Assembly (NCBI GenBank): GCA_030123805.1
Contig: JASJXV010000004.1
Location: forward strand, 1-58,927
Source of the DNA: Gammaproteobacteria bacterium
GTDB taxonomy: Bacteria > Pseudomonadota > Gammaproteobacteria > Pseudomonadales > Azotimanducaceae
Length of the DNA stretch: 58,927 nt
Reading direction: 5' to 3'
Position 1 is the first letter of the stretch. Each line of letters begins with the position of its first letter. This document shows, one piece after another, positions 20,401-29,361 of this stretch. Both the position numbers and the translations under genes were made by a program. Below the pieces are notes generated by a model. That model saw only the letters and a list, made by a program, of their open reading frames with translations. It had not been told where the DNA came from and ran no database searches.

Positions 20401-20403
20401 TGT

Positions 20404-21627
20404 CTAGTAAACCGCTGTGAGTGCTTCTCTATCCCGAATACCCATTAGATAAAGAATACCATCCAATCCGAGAGTGGAGATGGCCTGCTCCGCAGATTGC
20501 TTCACGATGGACTTGGCTCTGAACGCAATTCCCAATCCAGCTACGGCCAGCATTGGTAGATCGTTGGCGCCATCGCCTACTGCAACAGCCTGCTGTAAGG
20601 AAATTTGTTCCCGCGCAGCTATATCTGCTAATAGTTCCGCTTTACGCTCTCCGTCTACAATGGGTTTGAATACTTTCCCGGTCAGTTTCCCGTCCACGAT
20701 TTCTAATTCATTTGCGTAGACATAATCAATGCCGAGTTTGTTCTGCAGTATACGTCCAAAAAAGGTAAACCCACCTGATAGAATCGCGGTCTTGTAACCT
20801 AACATCTTTAGTATGCTGAATAAATGTTCAGTACCCTCGGTTAGTGGTAGATTGGCCGCAATCTCATCCATCACTCGTATATCCAGACCTTTTAATAGCG
20901 CTACGCGTTGTACAAGACTTTCGCAAAAATCAAACTCTCCAGCCATTGCTTTTTGTGTGATCTCTGCCACTCTGCTGCCAACACCGGCATGGACTGCCAA
21001 CTCGTCAATGACCTCTGTTTCAATCAGAGTTGAGTCCATATCGAACGCAATGAGTCTACGGTTACGTCGAAAAATATTATCTTCCTGCACAGCTATATCC
21101 ACTTCCATGTCAGTGGCGACCTGCATCAGTTCCCGACGCATGAGTCCGGCATCGACAGGTTCACCACGCAATGAAAATTCAACACATGCTTTTGTCTTGA
21201 CATCCCAATGGTCCAGGGGCACACGACCTGACAGACGTACTATATTGTCGATGTTTAACCCAGCCCTGAAGACAATATCAGAAACCCTGGCGATATGCTG
21301 TGCTTTTATCTTTCGCGACAATAGCGTCAATATGAATCTGGATCGCCCCTGCAAATGCACCCAATTAGCATAGCTCTCATCGCTAATCGGTGTGTATCGA
21401 ACAGCCACACCCAGTTCATGCGCCTTAAATAGAATGTCTTTCAGGAGAGGAGAAGATTCTGCGCTACTGGGAACACGTACCAGAATGCCAAGCGTTAAAA
21501 AGCTATGGATGACTGCCTGGCCGACATCAAGGATGTCAACATCATAATTGCCCAGCAGTGTCGTTATCGATGCAGTCAAGCCTGGCTTGTCCTCACCGGA
21601 TATGTTTATCAATATCAACTCATTCAT
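20404..21627 (-). CDS. serB: Phosphoserine phosphatase with tandem ACT domains
   Basis: Catalyses the last step of serine synthesis, removing phosphate from O-phosphoserine. The 407-residue product has two N-terminal ACT-type regions (about 1-180; LILINISGEDKPGLTASIT) and a HAD phosphatase domain starting at FDMDSTLIETEVIDELA near 194. It also has the AILSGGFTFFG motif II and GDGANDLPMLAVAGLGIAF motif IV. This long ACT-containing form is that of pseudomonads. Copy A of the hairpin repeat begins 3 bases past its stop. Confidence 0.96.
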   Translation of the reverse strand: MNELILINISGEDKPGLTASITTLLGNYDVDILDVGQAVIHSFLTLGILVRVPSSAESSPLLKDILFKAHELGVAVRYTPISDESYANWVHLQGRSRFILTLLSRKIKAQHIARVSDIVFRAGLNIDNIVRLSGRVPLDHWDVKTKACVEFSLRGEPVDAGLMRRELMQVATDMEVDIAVQEDNIFRRNRRLIAFDMDSTLIETEVIDELAVHAGVGSRVAEITQKAMAGEFDFCESLVQRVALLKGLDIRVMDEIAANLPLTEGTEHLFSILKMLGYKTAILSGGFTFFGRILQNKLGIDYVYANELEIVDGKLTGKVFKPIVDGERKAELLADIAAREQISLQQAVAVGDGANDLPMLAVAGLGIAFRAKSIVKQSAEQAISTLGLDGILYLMGIRDREALTAVY

Positions 21628-21773
21628 GCCGATATTATCCTTGAATCTGGATTGGGATTACACTGTATTCTCAATACACCATTAAATATGCTGTATACTA
21701 AACTGTATGCTCCTGACACAAGTACTTTTGGCCCTGCGTAAGTGCCAGGTTTGAGCATCAGATATGGGTCTCC

Positions 21774-22934
21774 ATGAAGCCAGAAGACAACACAAACCTT
21801 TCTGCCATCCCATCGTCAAGAATAGTCTTGCTGGTGACTCTGCCCCTACTGGTTAGTTGTATTTTATCAATCTCTCTTATTGCCAACTTGATCAGCGAAA
21901 ACCAACAAAAACAAAGTCAGTTAATCGGTAATGCCATTGCCAAACAACTAGGTGCATCTGTCTCTGAATACCTGTTAGCTGAGGATCGGCTGAGTCTTAC
22001 CGTATTACTGAATGAGCTGGTGGATGAAGGTGTGTTTAGTAGCGCCACAATCTACGGTGCTGATAATCGGTTGGTCGCTGCTGCCGGGAATGCTGCGAAT
22101 AGCGTTGCTAGTGTTTTCACCGCTGAGGTAACCTATCAGGACTCTGTAGCCGGATATGTACACATCTCTCTGGCGGCCGACAAACTTTTTGTGGATACGC
22201 TGTCAACAATCCTTTTTGTTGTCGGCGCAAATCTGGCATTGATACTGATTACGGGCTTCTTTACCGTTAAAGTTGCAAGCAAGCTATCTCAGTTTAAGAC
22301 AACCGATGCAGAAGAAGGCAGGAGTGATACAACACCAAAGGACAACGTCAGGAAAGAACGAACGTTTAGTTTACCTATTATCAAGGTACCCTCCAGACCT
22401 GATCGCAAAAGTAACCCGGCACCAGTCGAATTCGATGACTTCAGCATGCTGGTTCTTAAAATCCGTCCGACGCGCATCATAGATGAATTGCGTACCAGCA
22501 TAAGGAAAGTTGCCTCCCTTTACAAAGGGAGGATTGAATCTTTTGATGAAGAAGAGATAACCCTTCTGTTTACCCATGAAACTGATCACTGTTTCCAGGC
22601 TGCGTGCACAGCCCTTGTCATACAATCTCTTACCCGGGAGATTAAATACGGTGAGTGCAAGGCTGGCATGGACTGTGGCAGCAAAATGGAAGAACTACGG
22701 CAAGTGCGCAAACAAGCCAGTTACTATGCTTCGGTCGCTGCCAATGAGTTGTTGGTCAGCGAAGCCGTATATCTGCATGAGAAGATCTACGGGAAAGTTG
22801 AAATAGAAGAATTTCACAGCTCAATGGCCCCGGATTCACAGTTGTATCGAATTTCAGGGTTGATAGATTCCCACCAGAATCTGATTAATTCCCAGGCTCG
22901 TCAGTTAGCCCGCACTTCTGGCGTGGTTTCGTAG
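21774..22934 (+). CDS. Membrane protein with periplasmic sensor-like domain and degenerate cyclase-like domain
   Basis: 386 residues, not firmly identified. A membrane segment at about 18-40 and another near 143-165 flank a periplasmic region of about 100 residues, resembling AhpA/YtjB-type proteins encoded beside serB. The cytoplasmic part from about 220 on resembles the class III nucleotide cyclase fold: FSMLVLKIRPT takes the place of the metal-binding strand, KAGMDCG resembles the later glycine turn, and YASVAANELLVSEAVY matches the cyclase helix-strand. The usual metal aspartate is missing, so catalysis is unlikely. Divergent from serB; a repeat begins 40 bases past its stop. Confidence 0.6.
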   Translation: MKPEDNTNLSAIPSSRIVLLVTLPLLVSCILSISLIANLISENQQKQSQLIGNAIAKQLGASVSEYLLAEDRLSLTVLLNELVDEGVFSSATIYGADNRLVAAAGNAANSVASVFTAEVTYQDSVAGYVHISLAADKLFVDTLSTILFVVGANLALILITGFFTVKVASKLSQFKTTDAEEGRSDTTPKDNVRKERTFSLPIIKVPSRPDRKSNPAPVEFDDFSMLVLKIRPTRIIDELRTSIRKVASLYKGRIESFDEEEITLLFTHETDHCFQAACTALVIQSLTREIKYGECKAGMDCGSKMEELRQVRKQASYYASVAANELLVSEAVYLHEKIYGKVEIEEFHSSMAPDSQLYRISGLIDSHQNLINSQARQLARTSGVVS

Positions 22935-22973
22935 TGGATTACCCGTTAGAAATGCGGGCTCCCGGTGAGACAC

Positions 22974-23346
22974 CATGTATTAACTTGCTCCGCAAAAAGC
23001 GTTAACCCGCATATTTCACGAAGGCGGTCCAAAATGGTTGCCAATCCTAGTAGTCCATCATTCAGGGTGTTTTGAAACATGCATTTTGTACCTGAATGGT
23101 TTTCTGACGGTCCGGCGTCCCGGAATTATGGCTGCGAAGCTGGAACAAAATTGCGCAAGCCATAGCGACGCATATGCCATTCACAATGTTTGTACAACCG
23201 CCACAATGTCCAGAAATTCCATTCCCTGCATGAAATATGCGGGTTAACACACCTTGTCCAGCTGTATTAGTCAGGAATTGATCCAGAAAAAACCTTCTGG
23301 ATCAATTGCTTGCAAGCTATCAGGAGGCTGTCCGAGATATGCAGGA
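22974..23346. repeat. Composite hairpin repeat, copy B (interrupted)
   Basis: Reverse-orientation copy of the block at 20264-20400, about 90% alike by eye. The part TGTATTAACTTGCTCCGCAA (from 22977) to GTTAAC is followed by an inserted element. The repeat then resumes at 23243 (GTTAACACACCTTGTC) with the AATTGATCCAGA/TCTGGATCAATT stem (about 23277-23308) and the AGGAGGCTGTCCGAGAT half-palindrome (23322-23338), which runs into the parC 3' end. Copies A and B face each other around serB and its neighbour. Confidence 0.85.
23006..23243. mobile_element. 238-bp MITE-like insertion with inverted ends at a TTAA target
   Basis: Interrupts repeat copy B. The ends CCCGCATATTTCA and TGAAATATGCGGG are perfect inverted repeats of 13 bp, or 18 bp if the flanking GTTAAC palindromes are included. 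TTAA (or GTTAAC) is present on both sides but only once at the matching place in copy A, so that copy is the empty target. No credible transposase is encoded; short frames of about 60-70 codons inside have no recognisable product. This fits a non-autonomous element moved by a transposase elsewhere. The family is not identified. Confidence 0.8.
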
Positions 23347-25587
23347 CAGTAGCTCCACAAAATCGATCTTCTGGAACCCACGCGGTAATTTGTGACCACG
23401 TCTGGCTCTCTCGCCGCGGTAATGGTCGAGATCGGCAAATTTAAGTTTGATATGCCGCTTGCCTGAGTGGACAACCAGGCTTTCACTCTCCGGGAACACC
23501 AGCACGGCGATCACAAATTCAGTTCTGTCTGTCAACCGGGCTTTGGGGATATTCATGATCTTTATCCCTTTGCCCCGACCCATGATTGGCAATTCCCGGA
23601 CCGGAAAGATTAGTAGTCTGCCTTCGCTGCTGAACGCTGCCAACCAGTTTTTCTCATAGTTGCTAACGACGGCAGGTTGGATAGCAATACCATTCGATGG
23701 AATTGATAATAGCGACTTTCCGGCTTTATTCTTGGTCTTCATATCCGCAAGTGTGGTGACAAATCCGTACCCGGTATCAGATGAAACAACAAATTGTTGT
23801 GCCTCATTTCCAGTCGCTAATCCTTCAAACGTTGCACCGGTAGGAGGCGTCACTCTACTGGTTAGAGGGTCTCCCTGCCCACGTGCCGATGGCAGCGTAT
23901 GCACTGCCACTGTATATGCCCTGCCAGTGGAATCCAGAAACACAACATCCTGGTTGGAGCTGCCCTTTATGGCAAGTTTGAAACTATCGCCAGAACGATA
24001 GGCAAGTTCGGTGGGATCAATCTCATGCCCTCTGGCTGCCCGGACCCAGCCCTTGTCGGACAATACAATCGTTACCGGTTCTGTGGAGATAAGATCTTTT
24101 TCCCTGAATGCCCGTGCATCAGTTCGTTCAACTATAGGTGACATCCGCTCATCACCGAATTCTGCTGCATCTGCCATCAATTCATTTTTGATCAGCGTTT
24201 TTAACCTGACTTTCGAACCAATTGTCTTTTCAAGATCGGCACGCTCAGCATTCAATTCATCCTGCTCAGCCTTGATTTTAGTCTCTTCCAATTTGCCGAG
24301 TTGCCGTAATCGAAGATCAAGGATTGCATCAGCCTGTCGCTCACTCAACTTGTACCGTGTGACTAACGCCGCTTTGGGTTTGTCCTGCGTGCGAACAATC
24401 TTGATCACCTCATCAATATTCAGATAAGCGATCATCAGTCCTTCCAGAACATGCAGCCTTTCCAGTATCTTATCCAGCCTGAACTGTAATCGTCTGCGTA
24501 GGGTTTCGGATCTGAATTTGATCCATTCAGACAGGATTACCTTCAGGTCCTTTACTCTGGGACGACCGTCAATTCCGATCATGTTGAAATTTACCCGATA
24601 GGTTCGTTCCAGATCCGTGGTTGCAAACAGGTGATTCATGACCCCTTCAAAATCAACACGATTTGACCGGGGGACAATAACGATTCGGGTTGGATTCTCA
24701 TGATCGGACTCATCCCGTAAATCCACTACCATGGGTAGCTTTTTGTTCTGCATCTGCGCGGCAATCTGTTCCAGGATTTTTGTGCCGGAGACCTGATAAG
24801 GTAATGCTATGATCACTATTTCACTACTCTCGATGTTATATACGGCTCGCATCCGTACACTGCCACGACCTGTTTCATACAACTGACGAATATCCTGTTC
24901 ACTGGAAATTATCTCAGCTTCAGTAGGATAGTCTGGACCCTTGATATGTTCACAGAGATCACTGATAGATGATTTGGGGGCTTCCAATAAGTGTATGCAG
25001 GCACTGGCAACCTCTCTCAAATTGTGCGGCGGGATATCAGTCGCCATTCCCACAGCAATTCCGGTTCCTCCATTGAGCAAAATGTTGGGTAATCGTGCAG
25101 GCAGGGTGACAGGTTCTTCAAAAGCACCATCGAAATTGGGTGTCCACTCTACAGTGCCCATTCCGAGTTCTCTGAGCAATACTTGCGCATAGCGCGTTAA
25201 ACGTGATTCTGTATAGCGCATGGCCGCAAAGGATTTGGGATCATCGGGTGAACCCCAGTTGCCCTGGCCGTCAACCAGCGGGTATCTATAGCTGAAGGGT
25301 TGAGCCATCAATACCATTGCTTCATAACTTGCAGAATCTCCATGGGGATGGAACTTGCCAATTACATCGCCTATGGTTCGAGCAGACTTCACAAACTTGG
25401 CCTCCGCACCCAGTCCCAGTTGTGACATGGCGTAAATAATTCTTCTTTGCACTGGTTTCAAGCCATCACCGATGTGAGGAAGTGCCCTGTCATTAATGAC
25501 ATACATCGAATAATTTAAATAGGCGCTTTCCGTGTACTCTTTTAATGGCATCGTTTCTGTAACACCATTATCAAATAATTCACTCAT
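23320..25587 (-). CDS. parC: DNA topoisomerase IV subunit A
   Basis: Decatenates daughter chromosomes together with ParE. The 755 residues start [20 protein letters not shown] and include the active-site tyrosine in [11 protein letters not shown]. The quinolone-determining region [20 protein letters not shown] retains Ser and Glu at the E. coli ParC 80 and 84 positions, i.e. the susceptible state. The C-terminal domain has GRGKG and RRGHKLPRG repeats of the beta-pinwheel. The last eight residues (SCISRTAS) and stop are encoded by the hairpin repeat copy B, so the tail appears recently altered. ParE lies 95 bases upstream. Confidence 0.95.
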   Translation of the reverse strand: MSELFDNGVTETMPLKEYTESAYLNYSMYVINDRALPHIGDGLKPVQRRIIYAMSQLGLGAEAKFVKSARTIGDVIGKFHPHGDSASYEAMVLMAQPFSYRYPLVDGQGNWGSPDDPKSFAAMRYTESRLTRYAQVLLRELGMGTVEWTPNFDGAFEEPVTLPARLPNILLNGGTGIAVGMATDIPPHNLREVASACIHLLEAPKSSISDLCEHIKGPDYPTEAEIISSEQDIRQLYETGRGSVRMRAVYNIESSEIVIIALPYQVSGTKILEQIAAQMQNKKLPMVVDLRDESDHENPTRIVIVPRSNRVDFEGVMNHLFATTDLERTYRVNFNMIGIDGRPRVKDLKVILSEWIKFRSETLRRRLQFRLDKILERLHVLEGLMIAYLNIDEVIKIVRTQDKPKAALVTRYKLSERQADAILDLRLRQLGKLEETKIKAEQDELNAERADLEKTIGSKVRLKTLIKNELMADAAEFGDERMSPIVERTDARAFREKDLISTEPVTIVLSDKGWVRAARGHEIDPTELAYRSGDSFKLAIKGSSNQDVVFLDSTGRAYTVAVHTLPSARGQGDPLTSRVTPPTGATFEGLATGNEAQQFVVSSDTGYGFVTTLADMKTKNKAGKSLLSIPSNGIAIQPAVVSNYEKNWLAAFSSEGRLLIFPVRELPIMGRGKGIKIMNIPKARLTDRTEFVIAVLVFPESESLVVHSGKRHIKLKFADLDHYRGERARRGHKLPRGFQKIDFVELLSCISRTAS

Positions 25588-25649
25588 GTCTTTCGTATCT
25601 CTGCATATTTCTTATTGAAATCTAACAGTTGTATTATGTCGCCCGGTCA

Positions 25650-25686
25650 CTAGGAGGCTGTCCGAGATCCGAAGGCATCCTCCTAG
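25650..25686. repeat. Palindromic repeat at the 3' end of parE
   Basis: An 8-bp stem CTAGGAGG/CCTCCTAG encloses GCTGTCCGAGAT. The 17-mer AGGAGGCTGTCCGAGAT is identical to that in copy B at 23322-23338 and close to the AAGGCTGTCCGACAT reading of copy A. The parE stop codon falls inside the stem. There is no U run, so it is more likely a dispersed palindrome or processing site than a strong terminator, and parC is probably still read through. Confidence 0.75.
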
Positions 25687-27587
25687 CGAATGTCCGCAAG
25701 ATCACCTTTGGCTTCCAGCCAGGCTTTTCGGTCCGGGGCACGCTTCTTTGATAACAGCATGTCCATTAGATCGTTCACGTCTTTTATGGAATCAATTGTC
25801 AATTGAACCAGTCGTCTGGTATCTGGTGCCATCGCAGTTTCTCTTAATTGCAGAGGATTCATCTCGCCCAACCCTTTAAACCGTTGTATGACAACTTTCC
25901 CCTTCATTTTTTCTGCCTCGATGCGGTCCAGGATACCCTGACGTTCACCCTCATCCAGCGCGTAGAACACTTCCTTGCCTACATCAATTCGATACAGTGG
26001 CGGCATCGCGACGAAAACATGCCCCCTTTCTACCAAGGCAAGAAAATGTTTAACAAACAGTGCCAGTAACAGACTGGCTATATGCAACCCATCTGAATCT
26101 GCGTCTGCCAGGATGCAGACTTTGCCGTAACGGAGCCCGCTCAGATCTTCAGAACCTGGATCTATACCCAGGGCAACAGAGATGTCATGTACTTCCTGTG
26201 AACCCAATATTTCGCTTGAATCAACTTCCCAGGTATTCAAAATCTTGCCTCGTAGCGGCATGATTGCCTGGGTTTCCCTGTCGCGCGCCTGTTTTGCAGA
26301 ACCACCAGCCGAGTCTCCTTCCACCAGGAACAACTCTCCCCGCATGGCATCCTGACAGGAACAATCCGCCAATTTTCCGGGTAATGCCGGACCGCTGGCA
26401 ATCTTCTTTCGCGCCACTTTTTTACCGGCTCTCAGGCGCTCCAGAGCATTGTTGATGGTTAGCTCAGCCAGGGCTTCTGCTTCCTCTGTGTGCTGGTTTA
26501 ACCAGAGACTGAATGCGTCCTTTACAACACCGGATATAAATGAGACGGCCTGTCTGGATCCCAATCTCTCCTTTGTTTGCCCGGAAAACTGGGGATCCAG
26601 CATTTTGCATGAAAGCACATAGGCACATCGATCCCAGACATCGTCTGCAACCAGTTTTATGCCTCTTGGAAGCAAATTCCGGATATCGCAGAATTCACGC
26701 ATAGCTTCAAGCAAACCAGCCCGCATCCCATTGACGTGAGTTCCGCCCTGGATTGTAGGAATCAGGTTGACATAGCTCTCTGTAATCACGTCGCCACCTT
26801 CAGGCAACCAAAGAACAGCCCAATCAACAGCTTCTTCATTGCCTTCAAAGGAACCGGTAAATGGCTCTGACGGTATGGTCTCAAAACCGCTGATTTCAGT
26901 AATCAGGTAGTCTTTCAGTCCCGCCGCATAGATCCATTCAAACTCTTTCTCATCATCCTTGCTCGCAGTTTCATTCACAAAGAACACATGCAGCCCTGGA
27001 CACAGAACGGCCTTGGCTCTTAACAAATGCTTCAGCCGGGATACAGAAAATTTGGGGGAGTCAAAATAGATGGGATTCGGCGTGAAGTGCACCATGGTGC
27101 CCGTATTACGCTTACCCACCTTATCTTTTACACTCAACGGTTGGACCTTCTTGCCATTCTTATACCCTATATGGTGCAGCTTGCCATCTCTCTTGATGAA
27201 TACTTCAAAGTCAAGAGACAGAGCATTAACGACGGACACGCCAACGCCATGGAGTCCACCGGAAAACTTATAGTGCTCACTGTTAAATTTTGCACCTGAG
27301 TGTAGTCTGCTGAGTATTAATTCAACACCCGATAAATTTTCCTTCTTATGGATATCCACCGGCATCCCACGACCATTGTCACTGATGGACATTGAGCCAT
27401 CTTTACGCAAAGTCACCCGGATTTCTGTTGCATATCCTGCGAGCGCTTCATCAACACTGTTGTCAATAACTTCCTGTGCCAGATGATTAGGGCGCGAAGT
27501 ATCTGTGTACATGCCGGGACGTTTGCGTACCGGCTCTAATCCTTTGAGTACTTCAATGGAGTCGGCTTTATAGTTGCTTGTTGCCAT
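25683..27587 (-). CDS. parE: DNA topoisomerase IV subunit B
   Basis: The ATPase subunit of topoisomerase IV. The 634 residues carry the GHKL motifs EVIDNSVDEALAG, DNGRGMPVDIH and GGLHGVGVSVVNALS, then the TOPRIM domain with LFLVEGDSAGGSAKQARD and DADSDGLHIASLL. The C-terminal KGLGEMNPLQLRETAM motif follows. It is the size of ParE rather than the longer GyrB. It precedes parC on the same strand; in P. aeruginosa one or more genes lie between parE and parC, whereas here they are adjacent. Confidence 0.95.
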   Translation of the reverse strand: MATSNYKADSIEVLKGLEPVRKRPGMYTDTSRPNHLAQEVIDNSVDEALAGYATEIRVTLRKDGSMSISDNGRGMPVDIHKKENLSGVELILSRLHSGAKFNSEHYKFSGGLHGVGVSVVNALSLDFEVFIKRDGKLHHIGYKNGKKVQPLSVKDKVGKRNTGTMVHFTPNPIYFDSPKFSVSRLKHLLRAKAVLCPGLHVFFVNETASKDDEKEFEWIYAAGLKDYLITEISGFETIPSEPFTGSFEGNEEAVDWAVLWLPEGGDVITESYVNLIPTIQGGTHVNGMRAGLLEAMREFCDIRNLLPRGIKLVADDVWDRCAYVLSCKMLDPQFSGQTKERLGSRQAVSFISGVVKDAFSLWLNQHTEEAEALAELTINNALERLRAGKKVARKKIASGPALPGKLADCSCQDAMRGELFLVEGDSAGGSAKQARDRETQAIMPLRGKILNTWEVDSSEILGSQEVHDISVALGIDPGSEDLSGLRYGKVCILADADSDGLHIASLLLALFVKHFLALVERGHVFVAMPPLYRIDVGKEVFYALDEGERQGILDRIEAEKMKGKVVIQRFKGLGEMNPLQLRETAMAPDTRRLVQLTIDSIKDVNDLMDMLLSKKRAPDRKAWLEAKGDLADIR

Positions 27588-27699
27588 CGTCTACTACTTC
27601 ACTCCTTATGTTTTGCAAAGTTACCCGACATTTTGTCAGGATTGATTTTTCAGTTTGTTCGTCGCAACAGTCTTAGCCATGTCTTTCGCCACTAACGGA

Positions 27700-28494
27700 T
27701 TAAGATCGTGAATCATTGATACGTGAAATCCCGGTATCTATCGAGCCATCAGCTTTTAGTTTAAGCCACCTGTAACCAGGCAATTTGTCATCCAATTCGA
27801 ATTCCAACGAACCCGGTCGAAATTGAAAACAACTGGACGGTGAGCTAAGAAAGCGAATTCCAGCCTCGGTCTGGTCCGTTTCCTGATGCACGTGGCCATA
27901 CACCACGCCCTTCACCCTGGGTGCTTTTTTCAGGCACATCAGTAATTCAGACGAGTTCTTAACATCCAGTTGGTCCATCCAGACCGAATGAACCGGCAAA
28001 AGATGGTGATGCAGCGCCACGAGGACAAAAGGCTCAGTACAACTGGCCAGTTCATTCTCCATAAATGACAATTCCGTATCCGACACAAGACCATACACTT
28101 TGTTCTCTACATGAGAATCCAGCAACAGAATTCGCCAGTTTCCCAAACTGATGCTCCTGGAAACCAACATGTTTGAATCAGATTGGTCATTCATTACTTC
28201 AACAAGATCATGATTCCCGGGCAACCAACAATGAGGCGCGCCCAACCTATTGATACCTTCGATGAAAGTTTGATAGGACTCCTTGCTACCATCGTGAGAT
28301 ATGTCTCCGGTTCCCAGAACCAGTGAGATATCCTGAATTTCAGACTTGATCAAATCCAATACGGAATGATAACTGCGCAGAGTATTGACACGCTGTATTA
28401 CTTCTTCACTGCGGGTAAGATGGCAGTCAGTTATCTGTATCAGCGTAGTTTGCATCTGTGCATGACTGGTGTGTTTATGCCCAGGATTATACAC
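27700..28494 (-). CDS. cpdA: 3',5'-cyclic AMP phosphodiesterase CpdA
   Basis: A metallophosphoesterase that hydrolyses cAMP. The 264 residues (GTG start; MQTTLIQITDCHL at 28455 is an equally plausible shorter start) show the class III PDE ligands ITDCHL, GTGDISHDG, GNHD, ALHHHLLP and YGHVHQE in order. It follows the DUF1249 gene and precedes parE, the pseudomonad order; the esterase gene sometimes found between cpdA and parE is absent. cAMP turnover would influence Vfr/CRP-type regulation in such bacteria, which is known of the family, not seen here. Confidence 0.9.
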   Translation of the reverse strand: MYNPGHKHTSHAQMQTTLIQITDCHLTRSEEVIQRVNTLRSYHSVLDLIKSEIQDISLVLGTGDISHDGSKESYQTFIEGINRLGAPHCWLPGNHDLVEVMNDQSDSNMLVSRSISLGNWRILLLDSHVENKVYGLVSDTELSFMENELASCTEPFVLVALHHHLLPVHSVWMDQLDVKNSSELLMCLKKAPRVKGVVYGHVHQETDQTEAGIRFLSSPSSCFQFRPGSLEFELDDKLPGYRWLKLKADGSIDTGISRINDSRS

Positions 28495-28552
28495 GGATTA
28501 TTCGCGACTCTAACCCGGAAATCGTATAAATGGCGCAGCGGGATTGAATAAT

Positions 28553-29068
28553 CTAGCGCGTGATTTGCAGCGCATGATTATGTTGAAATTGCCAGTTGAC
28601 CGCGTGGCCATTTGCCAGACAGTGGCTCAGTATTTCTCCCAAAAAATGGTTCATTTGAGATTTTTCATCCGGGTGCTGCATTCCGGCATTGGGATATTCA
28701 TAACGTGACTTGAACTGTCTGACCTGATCACAACTAACCACCTCTGCTGTCTTCAGATCATGATAGACCCGTATCTGCATGGCACGTAACCCCACCCACT
28801 GATTGGCAGTCAGGGTGTTCATGTTGGAGAAATACATAGCGAGAATAGTGGTATACCGACACCGCTGAATAACTTCAATCCTGATGCGGGCAGGCTCGTG
28901 ATAGTTCGACGCAACTCCAAACTCGATCTTGTCATTATCAGCCATCTTGGGCATGAGCTGACACAGCCGAATGTAATTCGCATCACATTCAGCACCGTCA
29001 CTTGCAAGATTTGGACAGTATCTTTTTTTCACTTCCATCCCGCTAGCTCTTTGTTCAAAAGTAGCCAC
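28553..29068 (-). CDS. DUF1249 family protein (YqiB-like)
   Basis: A 171-residue cytoplasmic protein of unknown role from a family almost always encoded between nudF and cpdA. Conserved features visible are the N-terminal YCPNLASDGAECDANYIRL, IEVIQRCRYTTIL, MQIRVYHDLKTAEVVSC and the YPNAGMQHPDEKSQMNHFLGEIL segment. The GTG start overlaps the preceding stop; a shorter ATG start at 29038 (MEVKKRYCPN) matches relatives equally well. It stays in frame and looks intact although its usual upstream partner nudF is broken. Confidence 0.85.
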   Translation of the reverse strand: MATFEQRASGMEVKKRYCPNLASDGAECDANYIRLCQLMPKMADNDKIEFGVASNYHEPARIRIEVIQRCRYTTILAMYFSNMNTLTANQWVGLRAMQIRVYHDLKTAEVVSCDQVRQFKSRYEYPNAGMQHPDEKSQMNHFLGEILSHCLANGHAVNWQFQHNHALQITR

Positions 29069-29361
29069 TAAATCGCCATTATAGTCGCAGCATTGTTGAT
29101 TCGGCCAGCCTGCAGGGCAAAAACAGCAACAGAGAGTGGCATTCTGGAAACCCGGGTATCTTCATTTTCACCTGCAGGTCCATGAACTCCGCCGACTTCA
29201 GCCACATCTGCAAGTCCACAATATAGATGCAATTTTTCATTTGTTCCACCAGGTCTAACCAAATAGTTCATAATTGGTAAAATTTTGTATGCCTGACAGC
29301 CCGCTTCTTCCTTACATTCACGTTGCGCCACCGCTTCAATTGAGCACAGTCTAGCGGCCAT
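29068..29361 (-). pseudogene. nudF: Truncated NudF-type ADP-ribose pyrophosphatase
   Basis: Only the second half of a nudix hydrolase remains: 97 codons against about 200 in intact NudF. It starts in the middle of the nudix box; SIEAVAQRECKEEAG keeps the RExxEExG part, but the glycine and first glutamate and everything before them are missing. The C-terminal half (LHLYCGLADVAEVGGVHGPAGENEDTRV) is typical. Its 5' end overlaps the last 11 bases of waaA, so a deletion has joined the two. Not expected to be active. Confidence 0.8.

Noticed and set aside
23038-23250. Short frames inside the 238-base insertion
   Set aside because: About 60-70 codons on each strand with no transposase motif; the element is better read as non-autonomous.
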